DNA from: CAYNHF01 sp964397045
Lineage (GTDB): Bacteria; Actinomycetota; Acidimicrobiia; Spongiisociales; UBA5794
Reading direction: 5' to 3'
NCBI GenBank assembly: GCA_964397045.1
Contig: CAYNHF010000053.1
Coordinates: 49,565-113,564 of the forward strand
DNA length: 64,000 nucleotides
This document shows positions 33,711-41,682 of this stretch, piece after piece; the first letter of the stretch is position 1; the number at the start of each line of letters is the position of its first letter. The notes beneath the pieces were generated by a model that saw nothing but the letters and a program-made list of their open reading frames with translations, searched no databases and had not been told where the DNA came from. Both the position numbers and the translations under genes were made by a program.

Positions 33711-34385
33711 TCAGCCTGCCGCGTTAGGCCCTGCGCGCTTGCGGCTCATCAGCATCGTGAGGCTCACGACCAGAACCCAGAGCGGGAACCCAATGCCGAC
33801 CGGCTGGATGACGAGCGGAACGATGAACAGAATCAACCCGGTGAGATATCCGAAGTAGGCCAGCCACTTGGGAAGCACGCCGCTCCGCAGGATGAGGGTT
33901 GACGTGGTGAACACGAACACCGCTTGGATCCGCGGCCCTGCGACGAGCAGCAGTGCCCCCGACACCCCGCCGATGAGGGTGGCGGCGCCCCGATCCATGG
34001 CAGCACCGTCGAATAGTTGATACGCCACGGCAGCCGATGCGAGGGTCACTGCGGCCATCAGCCAGGTCACTATGTACAGAATCGCCGAACCGAAGAAGAC
34101 GGTCCCGAAGAACCTGTCCTCCCGGTCGCCGAGCCGCCTGCGGATGACCGCGACGAACCAGAGGAACGCGATCGCAGACACGGATGCGAGGTTCAGGCCG
34201 AGCAGGGAAGCTGCCTGGCGGTTGGAGTCGTCGAACCACGCTACGAGCTCCTCGTTGGAAAGCACGGCCTTCGGGAAACGACGCAGCAAGGACAGTGCGA
34301 GCACCGTGAGCACCGCGTATGCCACGCCCGCGACCGCCGCGGACTCGGCTGATCGGACCCGCTGTCGAAGCGCCTCTCCTGCCAT
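33711..34385 (-). CDS. Seven-helix membrane protein, unknown
   Basis: 224 residues from ATG 34385, about six or seven TM helices. The segments NRQAASLLGLNLASVSAIAFLWFVAVIRRRLGDRED and GVLPKWLAYFGYLTGLIL are typical of a conserved actinobacterial membrane family that lacks a known role. Divergent from the ABC exporter operon. Confidence 0.78.
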   Translation of the reverse strand: MAGEALRQRVRSAESAAVAGVAYAVLTVLALSLLRRFPKAVLSNEELVAWFDDSNRQAASLLGLNLASVSAIAFLWFVAVIRRRLGDREDRFFGTVFFGSAILYIVTWLMAAVTLASAAVAYQLFDGAAMDRGAATLIGGVSGALLLVAGPRIQAVFVFTTSTLILRSGVLPKWLAYFGYLTGLILFIVPLVIQPVGIGFPLWVLVVSLTMLMSRKRAGPNAAG

Positions 34386-34429
34386 TACCCCATGTTGGCA
34401 TCTTCTGCGGTACCGACGTTCACTCGGTT

Positions 34430-34457
34430 TTGCATGGAAGGGCAGATTGTCTATTCT
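34430..34457 (+). promoter_or_regulatory. Probable promoter of the ABC exporter operon
   Basis: TTGCAT (34430-34435) and TATTCT (34452-34457) with a 16-base spacer, unusually AT-rich for the window and 55 bases before the ABC ATPase ATG. The -10 lies inside the operator described next. Confidence 0.55.
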
Positions 34458-34465
34458 AGTGGACA
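34448..34465 (+). promoter_or_regulatory. Probable TetR operator
   Basis: TGTCTATTCTAGTGGACA is an 18-base imperfect palindrome (both strands fit TGTCYA...TRGACA). It covers the -10 box of the exporter promoter. The operon ends with a TetR gene, so autorepression relieved by the exported drug is likely. Confidence 0.65.
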
Positions 34466-34511
34466 GATTGTCAAACCCGGCATGCTTGCACCGACGGACC
34501 GAGAGGTGGAC

Positions 34512-35468
34512 ATGAACGACGTGATCATTGCCGACGGACTCAGCAAGTCATTCGGCGACCAGACCGCAGTCGACAATCTGAGCTTCGCGGTTGCCCGCGG
34601 TAGCGTGCTCGGCTTGCTCGGACCGAACGGCGCCGGCAAGACCACCACGATCAACATGCTCACCACGCTGCTGCCCATCGACTCCGGTCTGGCTTCAGTG
34701 GCGGGATTCGACGTCGCTACCCAGCCGTTCCTGGTTCGCCAAGTGGTGGGGTTGGCTTCACAGACGGCTGCGGTGGACGAGAAGCTCACCGCACGGGAGA
34801 ACTTGCGGTTGTTCGGTCGCCTCTACCGAATGCCGGCTTCGGTCGCAGACGCGCGAGCCGACCAACTCGTCGAGCGCTTCGACATGACCGACTTCGCCGA
34901 TCGGGTGGCGGAGACGTACTCAGGCGGAGAGCGGCGCCGGCTCGATGTTGTTGCCAGCCTGATTGCCGATCCCCCTGCGTTGTTTCTCGACGAGCCGACG
35001 ACCGGGCTCGACCCTAGGTCCCGAACCGAGTTGTGGAAGGCCATCCGTGAGCTGGCGGACGATGGCGCCGCCATCGTGCTCACCACCCAGTACCTCGAAG
35101 AGGCGGACAGGCTGGCAGACGAGATCGTCATCATCGACGAAGGTGCGGCCGTCGCCACGGGTTCCGCGTCGCAGCTCAAGGACGATCTTGAACGGGACGT
35201 CCTCGAGGTTCATCTGGAGACGAACTCCGATGCCGCTACGGCGTCGTCGCTGATGGGGTCCGATGTGGAACAGCGCAGCACCGCCGGCCGCACCGTGCTC
35301 ACAGCGCCGGTGCCCGGAGGGGCGCGGTCCAGCCTCGACACCTTGCGGCGGCTCGATGCTGCCGGGGTCGAGCTGGTCGACTTTGCACTCCGTCGCCCAA
35401 CGCTCGACGAGGTCTTCCTGACGCTGACCCGTCAGCATCGAGATAGCGCGGAGGAGGTAGGACGATGA
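34512..35468 (+). CDS. ABC exporter ATPase (DrrA-like)
   Basis: 318 residues from ATG 34512. Walker A GPNGAGKTTT, Q-loop region GLASQTAAVDEKLTARENL, signature YSGGERRRLDVV, Walker B PPALFLDEPTTGLDPRSR, and the DrrA-type C-terminal tail ending FALRRPTLDEVFLTLT. Matches daunorubicin-resistance-type exporters. ATGA overlap with the permease. Operator and promoter just upstream. Confidence 0.94.
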   Translation: MNDVIIADGLSKSFGDQTAVDNLSFAVARGSVLGLLGPNGAGKTTTINMLTTLLPIDSGLASVAGFDVATQPFLVRQVVGLASQTAAVDEKLTARENLRLFGRLYRMPASVADARADQLVERFDMTDFADRVAETYSGGERRRLDVVASLIADPPALFLDEPTTGLDPRSRTELWKAIRELADDGAAIVLTTQYLEEADRLADEIVIIDEGAAVATGSASQLKDDLERDVLEVHLETNSDAATASSLMGSDVEQRSTAGRTVLTAPVPGGARSSLDTLRRLDAAGVELVDFALRRPTLDEVFLTLTRQHRDSAEEVGR

Positions 35469-36271
35469 ATCTGCGAGCCCCGGTTGTCGAGGAACCAACC
35501 TTCGGCATGAAAGTGCGGTGGGCCCTGGCGGACAGCTACACCTTGGCGAAGCGGGACCTGACTCGCAGCAGGCGCGATGCCGAGATGACCTCCTTCGCCG
35601 TCATGATGGGCGTGTTCTTCCTGTTGCTTTTCAACTACGTGTTCGGGGGTGTCATCGGGGCGGGGTCTGGCGTCGACTACACGCAGTTCCTCGTCCCCGG
35701 GGTCATGGTGATCACGGCGTTGACCGGCTCGCTGATGACGGGTACCGGCATTGCGGTGGACCTTGCCGAGGGGGTCGATCGTCGCTTCCGGTCGTTGCCG
35801 ATGAGCCGGGTCGCCGTGGTGGCAGGGCGGACCACCAGCGATGCGTTCCGCAACGCGGTATCAGTGTTGTTCGTGGTGGCACTCGGCTACGTGCTTGGCT
35901 TCCGGTTCGCGTCGCTCGGCGCTGCGGTGGTCTCGATGCTCCTGGTCGTTGGTCTCGGCTACTCGTTTTCGTGGATCAGCGCGTCGATCGGAGTCAAGTT
36001 GCGCGACCCCGAGACGGTGAACATGGCGAGCATGTTCTGGCTGTTTCCGCTGATGTTCGCCAGCACGGTGTTCACGCCGGCCGATGCGATGCCGGGATGG
36101 CTGCAGGCCTTCGCGGAGAACCAGCCGCTGTCTGTGGTGTCCGACGCGGTGCGAGCCATCAGCATCGGTGAGTCGGCGGGTACCGACACCCTGCTGTCTG
36201 TGCTCTGGATCGCAGGCCTATTGCTGGTGTTCGTGCCCCTCAGCACGTCGCTTTACAACAAGGCGGCATGA
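35465..36271 (+). CDS. ABC-2 type permease (DrrB-like)
   Basis: 268 residues, about six TM helices. The ABC-2 pattern is present: TLAKRDLTRSRRD at the start, YTQFLVPGVMVITALTGSLMTGTGIAVDLAEGVDRRFRSLPMSRVAVVAGR, and FAENQPLSVVSDAVRA near the end. Membrane half of the exporter. ATGA overlaps on both sides. Confidence 0.93.
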   Translation: MNLRAPVVEEPTFGMKVRWALADSYTLAKRDLTRSRRDAEMTSFAVMMGVFFLLLFNYVFGGVIGAGSGVDYTQFLVPGVMVITALTGSLMTGTGIAVDLAEGVDRRFRSLPMSRVAVVAGRTTSDAFRNAVSVLFVVALGYVLGFRFASLGAAVVSMLLVVGLGYSFSWISASIGVKLRDPETVNMASMFWLFPLMFASTVFTPADAMPGWLQAFAENQPLSVVSDAVRAISIGESAGTDTLLSVLWIAGLLLVFVPLSTSLYNKAA

Positions 36272-36846
36272 CGATGCTTGATGACCAAACCACGTCTGCT
36301 GAGGAGCGGATCGTTGCCGCCGCACTCACGTTGATCGAGGAGCGGGGATTGGCCGCGGTGACGATTTCGGCTGTGGCTAGGAGCGCAGGTGTCACCAGAC
36401 AGACCGTGTACAACCATTTCGAGGGCATCGATGCCATCGTCCTTGCCATGCTGAACAGGCAGGACAAGATGGGCTCGTCACACGTCGGAGTGCTACTCGA
36501 CACGGCGCCGACGCCCATCGAGAAGATCGAGCTATACGTTCGCCACGCGATTGCGACGCAGGAGATGATGGGGAGTGCGGACGCACTCCGGTCTTCTCTC
36601 GGTCCCGAGTCGCGCAGGCAACTCGACCAGCATCGATCGGTCGCCGCCGAAGTACTCACCGCGATCATTGCAGACGGAGTCGGCGACGGCAGTTTCCAGC
36701 AAGATCTCGATCCCGTGGTTGCGGCAACTCTCGCCTCGGGCGTGCTCTCTGCGGCGAGTGGTCTCACCGGCTCGCGGTCGCCATCGGAGGTGGCCACGAG
36801 GACGACGGTCGCGGTGCTACGGATGCTCGGCGCACGACCCGTCTGA
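36268..36846 (+). CDS. TetR-family repressor of the exporter operon
   Basis: 192 residues. Helix-turn-helix AVTISAVARSAGVTRQTVYNHFEGIDAIVLAML (~30-62). It is last in the coupled operon, overlapping the permease by ATGA, so its level tracks operon output. The palindrome at 34448-34465 is its probable target. Confidence 0.92.
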   Translation: MTMLDDQTTSAEERIVAAALTLIEERGLAAVTISAVARSAGVTRQTVYNHFEGIDAIVLAMLNRQDKMGSSHVGVLLDTAPTPIEKIELYVRHAIATQEMMGSADALRSSLGPESRRQLDQHRSVAAEVLTAIIADGVGDGSFQQDLDPVVAATLASGVLSAASGLTGSRSPSEVATRTTVAVLRMLGARPV

Positions 36847-36905
36847 AGAGGGCCGGTCCGCTTCCTCCCTGCCCCCTGGTGCACGGCTTCCAAACGACCC
36901 GGATC

Positions 36906-36938
36906 GGCAGCCGGTTCCGCCCCAACCGGTTTGCTGCC
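36906..36938 (+). terminator. Possible terminator of the exporter operon
   Basis: CCGGTT/AACCGG with a 7-base loop, extended by GGCAG/CTGCC across a 4-base bulge. It lies 60 bases after the TetR stop. The rest of 36847-37122 shows no gene. Confidence 0.4.
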
Positions 36939-37122
36939 CGGAAGCGGTGGGTCATCTCGAACCCTTCCCCACGTAGCCCGCGAGGAGAGATCGCAGCATC
37001 GCAGCGCCCTTCGTGCCGTTTTCGGCTAGCGCTCAACCGTGCTGCGTTCTAGATTGACCGGACAGAGACGGAGCCCGAGCGAAGACTCCGTTGGGTACGC
37101 GAGCGGGAGGGCCGAGAACGTT

Positions 37123-37404
37123 ATGTGTTGTTTCTTCACCACACTGGTGCTTATCGGACCCCGCGCTGCGATTCTCGTCTGGTGGCTGATTCAGCCGGCG
37201 CGGTGGGAGGCTGCCTTCTCGAGCTTCTGGTGGGCGTTTTTCGGCTTCATCTTTGCGCCGTGGACCACGCTGATGTGGGCGGCCACGGCCGTGGGCGGGA
37301 TTACGGGCTTCGACTACGTTCTCGTCGGATTCGGGATTCTCGTTGATGTGATGTCCTGGACCTCCGGAGCGTGGAGCGGCCGCGAGTACTACGCCGAGGT
37401 ATAG
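37123..37404 (+). CDS. Small conserved membrane protein
   Basis: 93 residues from ATG 37123. MCCFFTTLVLIGPRAAILVWWLIQPARWEAAF, then FSSFWWAFFGFIFAPWTTLMWAATAVGGITGFDYVLVGFGILVDVMSW. About three Trp-rich helices. It resembles a widespread small membrane family of unknown role in actinobacteria and Chloroflexi. Confidence 0.75.
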   Translation: MCCFFTTLVLIGPRAAILVWWLIQPARWEAAFSSFWWAFFGFIFAPWTTLMWAATAVGGITGFDYVLVGFGILVDVMSWTSGAWSGREYYAEV

Positions 37405-37467
37405 GACCTCGTAGTTCAGGGTGAGGATTGCGGAGATGACGGCCAACGAGGGAGATGGAGGCGTGAC

Positions 37468-38748
37468 ATGACTGATCGGTCGGCGGAGAGCTACTCGCAA
37501 CCGGCCGGTGGCGAGCCTCCCGCCGACGCGGGTGACGCGCAGCCGCAAGAGACGGTGGTCACCTACAAGATCGCCACCCGTTCCATCTGGCAAGTGATCG
37601 GCGCGGTCGTCCTGACCATCATCGCCTTCGAGATTTTCGACCGAGCGCGGGATCTGGTGGTGATGCTCATCATCTCCTTCTTCTTCAGCCTCGCCCTCAC
37701 CCCCCTAGTCGAGCGGATCCACAGGAAGCGCGGGTGGAAGCGCGGCGCTGCGGTAGGGGTGGTGTACGCCCTGGCCGCCTTGTTCATCATCGTGATGGTG
37801 GTCTTCCTGATCCCGATGATCGTCCAGGTGGCCCAGACTATCGGCGACAACTGGTCCACCTGGATGGACAACCTCAACGGCTGGGCGCAGGACACGTTCG
37901 GGGTGAGTCTCGACGACGTGCGGGACGCGAGCGCAGCCGGCGAAGATGCCTCCGCCGCCGCGGAGGACTGGGCCGGTAAGGCCCTCGGAGGCTTCCTCGG
38001 CGCGCTTTCGACCGGCATCGGACTGATCTTCAGCGTCATGACGATCGCGCTCTTCACCTTCTACTTCACCGCCGACCACCAGCGGATCCAGCGGATGATT
38101 CTCTCCGTCTTCCCGGAGAGGCACCAGATGCGGCTTGGCTGGACGTGGGATCAGGCGGTGGAGCAGACCGGCGGCTACTTCTACTCGCGGATGATCCTGA
38201 TGGTGATCAACGGTCTGGGGTTCTTCTTCACGATGGTCCTGGTCGGGCTGCCATGGTTGATCGCTCTGCCGTTAGCGATATTTGCCGGATTCGTCTCCGA
38301 GTTCATCCCTGCCGTTGGTACCTACATCGGTGGGGCGGTTCCGGTGCTCATGGCTCTGGCACTTCAGGGGTTCGCTCAGGGACTGGTTGTGCTCGGCTAC
38401 GTGCTGATCTACCAGCAGATCGAGAACTATTACTTGAGTCCGAGGATCAGTGCGGAGACGATGACCCTCAACGGAGGAGTGGCGTTTGGGGCGGCGCTTG
38501 CCGGCGGGGCCATCGGCGGGCCGATGGGTGCGTTCATGGCGCTCCCGGTTGCGGCCCTGATCACGTCGTTCATTTCGCACTACGGTCGGTCGTACGACGT
38601 GGTCTACCACTCGATCTACGAGGATCCGAGCGAGCTTGACGAGGACGGCGGTGGCGATGAGACGACGTCGGCAGCGGCCGGGTCTTCTGGTGACGACACC
38701 CAAGCGGCAGATGACGCGGGATCGCAGCCACCTGCTTCCGACGCGTAG
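37468..38748 (+). CDS. AI-2E family transporter (PerM-like)
   Basis: 426 residues, about eight TM helices. FFFSLALTPLVERIHRKRGWKRGAAV near the N-terminus, PLAIFAGFVSEFIPAVGTYIGGAVPVLMAL and YVLIYQQIENYYLSPRISAETMTLNG toward the end are the family signature. Members export small molecules or act as Na+/H+ antiporters; the substrate cannot be read. An acidic ~45-residue tail follows. Next to a CPA1 antiporter gene. Confidence 0.9.
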   Translation: MTDRSAESYSQPAGGEPPADAGDAQPQETVVTYKIATRSIWQVIGAVVLTIIAFEIFDRARDLVVMLIISFFFSLALTPLVERIHRKRGWKRGAAVGVVYALAALFIIVMVVFLIPMIVQVAQTIGDNWSTWMDNLNGWAQDTFGVSLDDVRDASAAGEDASAAAEDWAGKALGGFLGALSTGIGLIFSVMTIALFTFYFTADHQRIQRMILSVFPERHQMRLGWTWDQAVEQTGGYFYSRMILMVINGLGFFFTMVLVGLPWLIALPLAIFAGFVSEFIPAVGTYIGGAVPVLMALALQGFAQGLVVLGYVLIYQQIENYYLSPRISAETMTLNGGVAFGAALAGGAIGGPMGAFMALPVAALITSFISHYGRSYDVVYHSIYEDPSELDEDGGGDETTSAAAGSSGDDTQAADDAGSQPPASDA

Positions 38749-38784
38749 CGTCGGTCGGCGGCGGCTTGCTAGGCGGGGGGTGCC

Positions 38785-40098
38785 TTGGCTGCTCTGGTGA
38801 TCTTCATGGCGCTGAGCATGGTCGGCTACGCCATGGTCTCGAAGCGTCTGGCTACCACCTCGATTACCGGACCGATGGTGTTCGTTGCCCTCGGGCTCGT
38901 GGCCGCATGGACCTCAGCGATCGACGTGAATGCCGAGAATGTGGTCACCGTGGTCGATGTCGTGCTCCAAGCGACTCTGATTCTGGTGCTGTTCACCGAT
39001 GCGGCGGCCCTTCACTTCTCGTCGTGGCGCAAGGACGCGGAGCTTCCGGGGAGGCTGCTGGGGATCGGGTTGCCACTAACCATTGCGCTCGGAGCACTGA
39101 TCGCGGCTGTGTTGTTCACTGATCTCAGTATCTGGGAGGCTGCGATTATCGGGGCGATCATCGCACCGACGGACGCGGCACTCGGCCAGGCTGTGATCTC
39201 GAACCCCCGTGTTCCCCGGCGAATCCGCCAGGCGCTCGATATCGAGTCCGGGCTCAACGATGGTGTCAGCCTGCCGTTCGTGTTGATCTTCATCGGCTTG
39301 GCTGAGGAGAGCGAGGGCACTGGTGCCGTTCTGACGTTCGTCCGCGAGATCGGGGTCGCCGTCGCGGTCGGCGTTGTGGTCGGCTTCATCGGCGGCTGGT
39401 TGGTGGTGAAGGCATCACAAGCCGAGTGGATGGGACACGCTTGGGGCAGCATCGCGGTGGTGGCGATCGCCGTGACTGCATTCGTGGTCGCCGATGTTTC
39501 CGGCGGAAGTGGCTTCATCGCCACGTTTGTTGCCGGCCTGGCCTACGGGAACGCAACCCGGGATCGGATCCGGCGGACCGAGGCTCTTGCGGCCCATCTG
39601 GGGCTCGCCATGGTGCAGGTCAGTTTTCTCTTGTTCGGCGTGCTGGTCCTGGAGCCTGCGTTGGGCAGCCTCAGCTGGCAAGTCGTATTGATGGCTGTCC
39701 TGGCTTTGACCGTGGTCCGCATGGGACCAGTTGCCTTCTCCATGATCGGGGTCAATATGCGCCCGGCCACAGTTCTCTACATGGGCTGGTTTGGCCCGCG
39801 CGGGCTGGCCACCATCGTCTTTGCCGCGCTCGTCATCACGGAGGCAGATCTGCCGGGGACCGGCACGATCACCACAGTGGCGGCTGTTACGGTTGGGCTC
39901 AGCGTGTTGCTGCACGGAGTGACGGCCTACCCCGGCTCCCAGCTCTACGCCGATTGGTATGCCGCACACGACGACCCGTCGCAACTGGCTGAGTCGAAGC
40001 CGGTGCACAGGAAGCTCTCCCGGTCGCGGGCCGACCATTTTCTGCCGACCGAGCCAGCCGGTGCCCCCACGTCGTCGCCACCGGACACACCGACCTGA
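38785..40098 (+). CDS. CPA1-type Na+/H+ antiporter
   Basis: 437 residues from TTG 38785; no better start is in frame. About twelve TM helices. The ion-site motifs are IIAPTDAALGQAVISNPRVPRRIRQALDIESGLNDG and, later, GWFGPRGLATIVFAALV. Cation/proton exchange for pH or sodium homeostasis. Follows the PerM-like gene by 36 bases. Confidence 0.9.
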   Translation: MAALVIFMALSMVGYAMVSKRLATTSITGPMVFVALGLVAAWTSAIDVNAENVVTVVDVVLQATLILVLFTDAAALHFSSWRKDAELPGRLLGIGLPLTIALGALIAAVLFTDLSIWEAAIIGAIIAPTDAALGQAVISNPRVPRRIRQALDIESGLNDGVSLPFVLIFIGLAEESEGTGAVLTFVREIGVAVAVGVVVGFIGGWLVVKASQAEWMGHAWGSIAVVAIAVTAFVVADVSGGSGFIATFVAGLAYGNATRDRIRRTEALAAHLGLAMVQVSFLLFGVLVLEPALGSLSWQVVLMAVLALTVVRMGPVAFSMIGVNMRPATVLYMGWFGPRGLATIVFAALVITEADLPGTGTITTVAAVTVGLSVLLHGVTAYPGSQLYADWYAAHDDPSQLAESKPVHRKLSRSRADHFLPTEPAGAPTSSPPDTPT

Positions 40099-40116
40099 CG
40101 CGTCCGCGAGTTGGCC

Positions 40117-41271
40117 TCAGCCCAGGTTGGGGGCCGCCTGCTTCTTCCTCTGTTCGTGCCGCCAGTACAGCAAGGTCCCGATCCCGATGAACACCTGCGG
40201 AAAGTAGGTGAGGGCCCTCCAGATCAGGACCGCGGCCAACGCATCACCGTTGGCCATCCCAAACGCGGTAAGCGCCCCGGTCATGATGGCGTCTGTGGTG
40301 CCGAGGCCACCAGGCGGGATCGGGATGAACGTGGCGATCCGGCCAAAGGCGAAAGCGGCAAAGGCCCCGGCGAGGCCAATCTCGCCCGTCCCTCCCTGGA
40401 TTCCCAGGATGGCGATGAAGAACACGGAAAACTGGGTCAACTGTTGCAGCAGGTTGGCGCCGGTGATCAGTCCCCACCGTTTCGAGACGACCTCGACGAT
40501 CGAGTTGCGAAAGTCGACCAGCCCCTGGTCGAAGCTGACGTCGACCTCCTTGTTGATGAGGCCCGCGGCCCAGGCTACCGCACGGTCCGACCACGCTCCG
40601 AGCTTTCGGGCGTTGTCTTCACTCTTGAGGATGAGCGCAAAAAGGACCACGCCCACCACGATCGCGATGACGCCGACCACGGCGATCACGGCTGCCATCG
40701 CGTTGAGTTCTCCGACCACTGCCAGCGCCACCAGGCCGAGTACCGGGAGTGCCAGGGTGATGAACGTATTCCACACACTGGTGATGCCGATGGTTGCGGT
40801 TGCCGGGGCCGGACCGTATCCATAGCTGCCGAGCATCCCGAACTGGACTCCCAGCCCAATGGCGCCTCCCATCGGAATGACGTTGCTGATCATGAAGGAG
40901 GTCTGCCGGATGACGAAGGCAGGCCGAAACTTCAGGCCTGGAAGGGCCGCCTGGTAGGGCAACTCGTAGACGAGGATCACGACGATCGTCGCGACTACCA
41001 GCGCAACGAGAGCTCCGGTAGACATGGTCTGGATGGCGGCCCAGGCTTCGTCGTAGTCGGCGAACTGTGGAAAGACTACCGCGAACACAAACACCACTAC
41101 CACCAGCGTCACAATCGTGCCGATGATTTGTTGCTTGCCGAAGCCGGACTTCTGTGGCTTCTCTTGCGCAGGAGCCGATTCCGGCTCGTCTGGCTGGGCC
41201 GCCTTATCCGCCTGCGTTGCTTCGGGTGGAGGCGTGGTGTCGTCCGGGGTTACCGGCTCGTCTGTGCTCAC
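40117..41271 (-). CDS. LPG-synthase-like/flippase-like membrane protein (YbhN family)
   Basis: 384 residues from GTG 41271 behind AAGGGC. Acidic Pro-rich N-terminus, then eight or nine TM helices. YELPYQAALPGLKFRPAFVIRQTSFMISNVIPMGGAIGLG and FAFGRIATFIPIPPGGLGTTDAIMTGAL are the family motifs. Members include the MprF transmembrane part and lipid flippase relatives. The cytoplasmic transferase part is absent. Confidence 0.88.
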   Translation of the reverse strand: MSTDEPVTPDDTTPPPEATQADKAAQPDEPESAPAQEKPQKSGFGKQQIIGTIVTLVVVVFVFAVVFPQFADYDEAWAAIQTMSTGALVALVVATIVVILVYELPYQAALPGLKFRPAFVIRQTSFMISNVIPMGGAIGLGVQFGMLGSYGYGPAPATATIGITSVWNTFITLALPVLGLVALAVVGELNAMAAVIAVVGVIAIVVGVVLFALILKSEDNARKLGAWSDRAVAWAAGLINKEVDVSFDQGLVDFRNSIVEVVSKRWGLITGANLLQQLTQFSVFFIAILGIQGGTGEIGLAGAFAAFAFGRIATFIPIPPGGLGTTDAIMTGALTAFGMANGDALAAVLIWRALTYFPQVFIGIGTLLYWRHEQRKKQAAPNLG

Positions 41272-41295
41272 GGTTGCCCTTCGATCAACGTACCG

Positions 41296-41646
41296 CTAAC
41301 CCTTGACCCAGGCCCAGGCATCATCGACGTCCTCGAAGTACTTGGCCTCACGGGCGTAGTAGGGAGCCGCAAACTTGGTGAGGTGCTTCTCCCACGACGC
41401 GTTCCCGACCAGTGCCATGCGCTCGATGCTCTCGTGGAATTGCTTGCCAAACCCGAAGTCAGAGCCCCAAGCCTCGAGCTTTTCCCACTTGAAGTTCGTC
41501 AGGTCCATCAGCAGCCGAACCGTTCCGTACTGCTTCACCGCGGCTTCGACGGCGGGGGTGAGCGTTGCATAGTCCTCTTTGGTGATGTCTCCGACGGCTC
41601 GAAAGCCGAGCACGTTGGCTTTGCTCTGATCCATGGTCTCGATCAC
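41296..41646 (-). CDS. SpoIIAA/STAS-like protein
   Basis: 116 residues from GTG 41646 behind AGGAGGG; ATG 41634 is also possible. VLGFRAVGDITKEDYATLTPAVEAAVKQYGTVRLLMDLTNFKWEKLEAW...AWAWVKG matches the SpoIIAA-like family, a soluble STAS-type fold. The role is unknown, possibly membrane or stress linked. Confidence 0.85.
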   Translation of the reverse strand: MIETMDQSKANVLGFRAVGDITKEDYATLTPAVEAAVKQYGTVRLLMDLTNFKWEKLEAWGSDFGFGKQFHESIERMALVGNASWEKHLTKFAAPYYAREAKYFEDVDDAWAWVKG

Positions 41647-41682
41647 GTTCGATGTCCCTCCTGCTTCAGTAGTTGCGCAATC

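Noticed and set aside
34998..35020. GACCCTAGG inside the ABC ATPase gene as another dyad
   Set aside because: Left half missing and within coding sequence.
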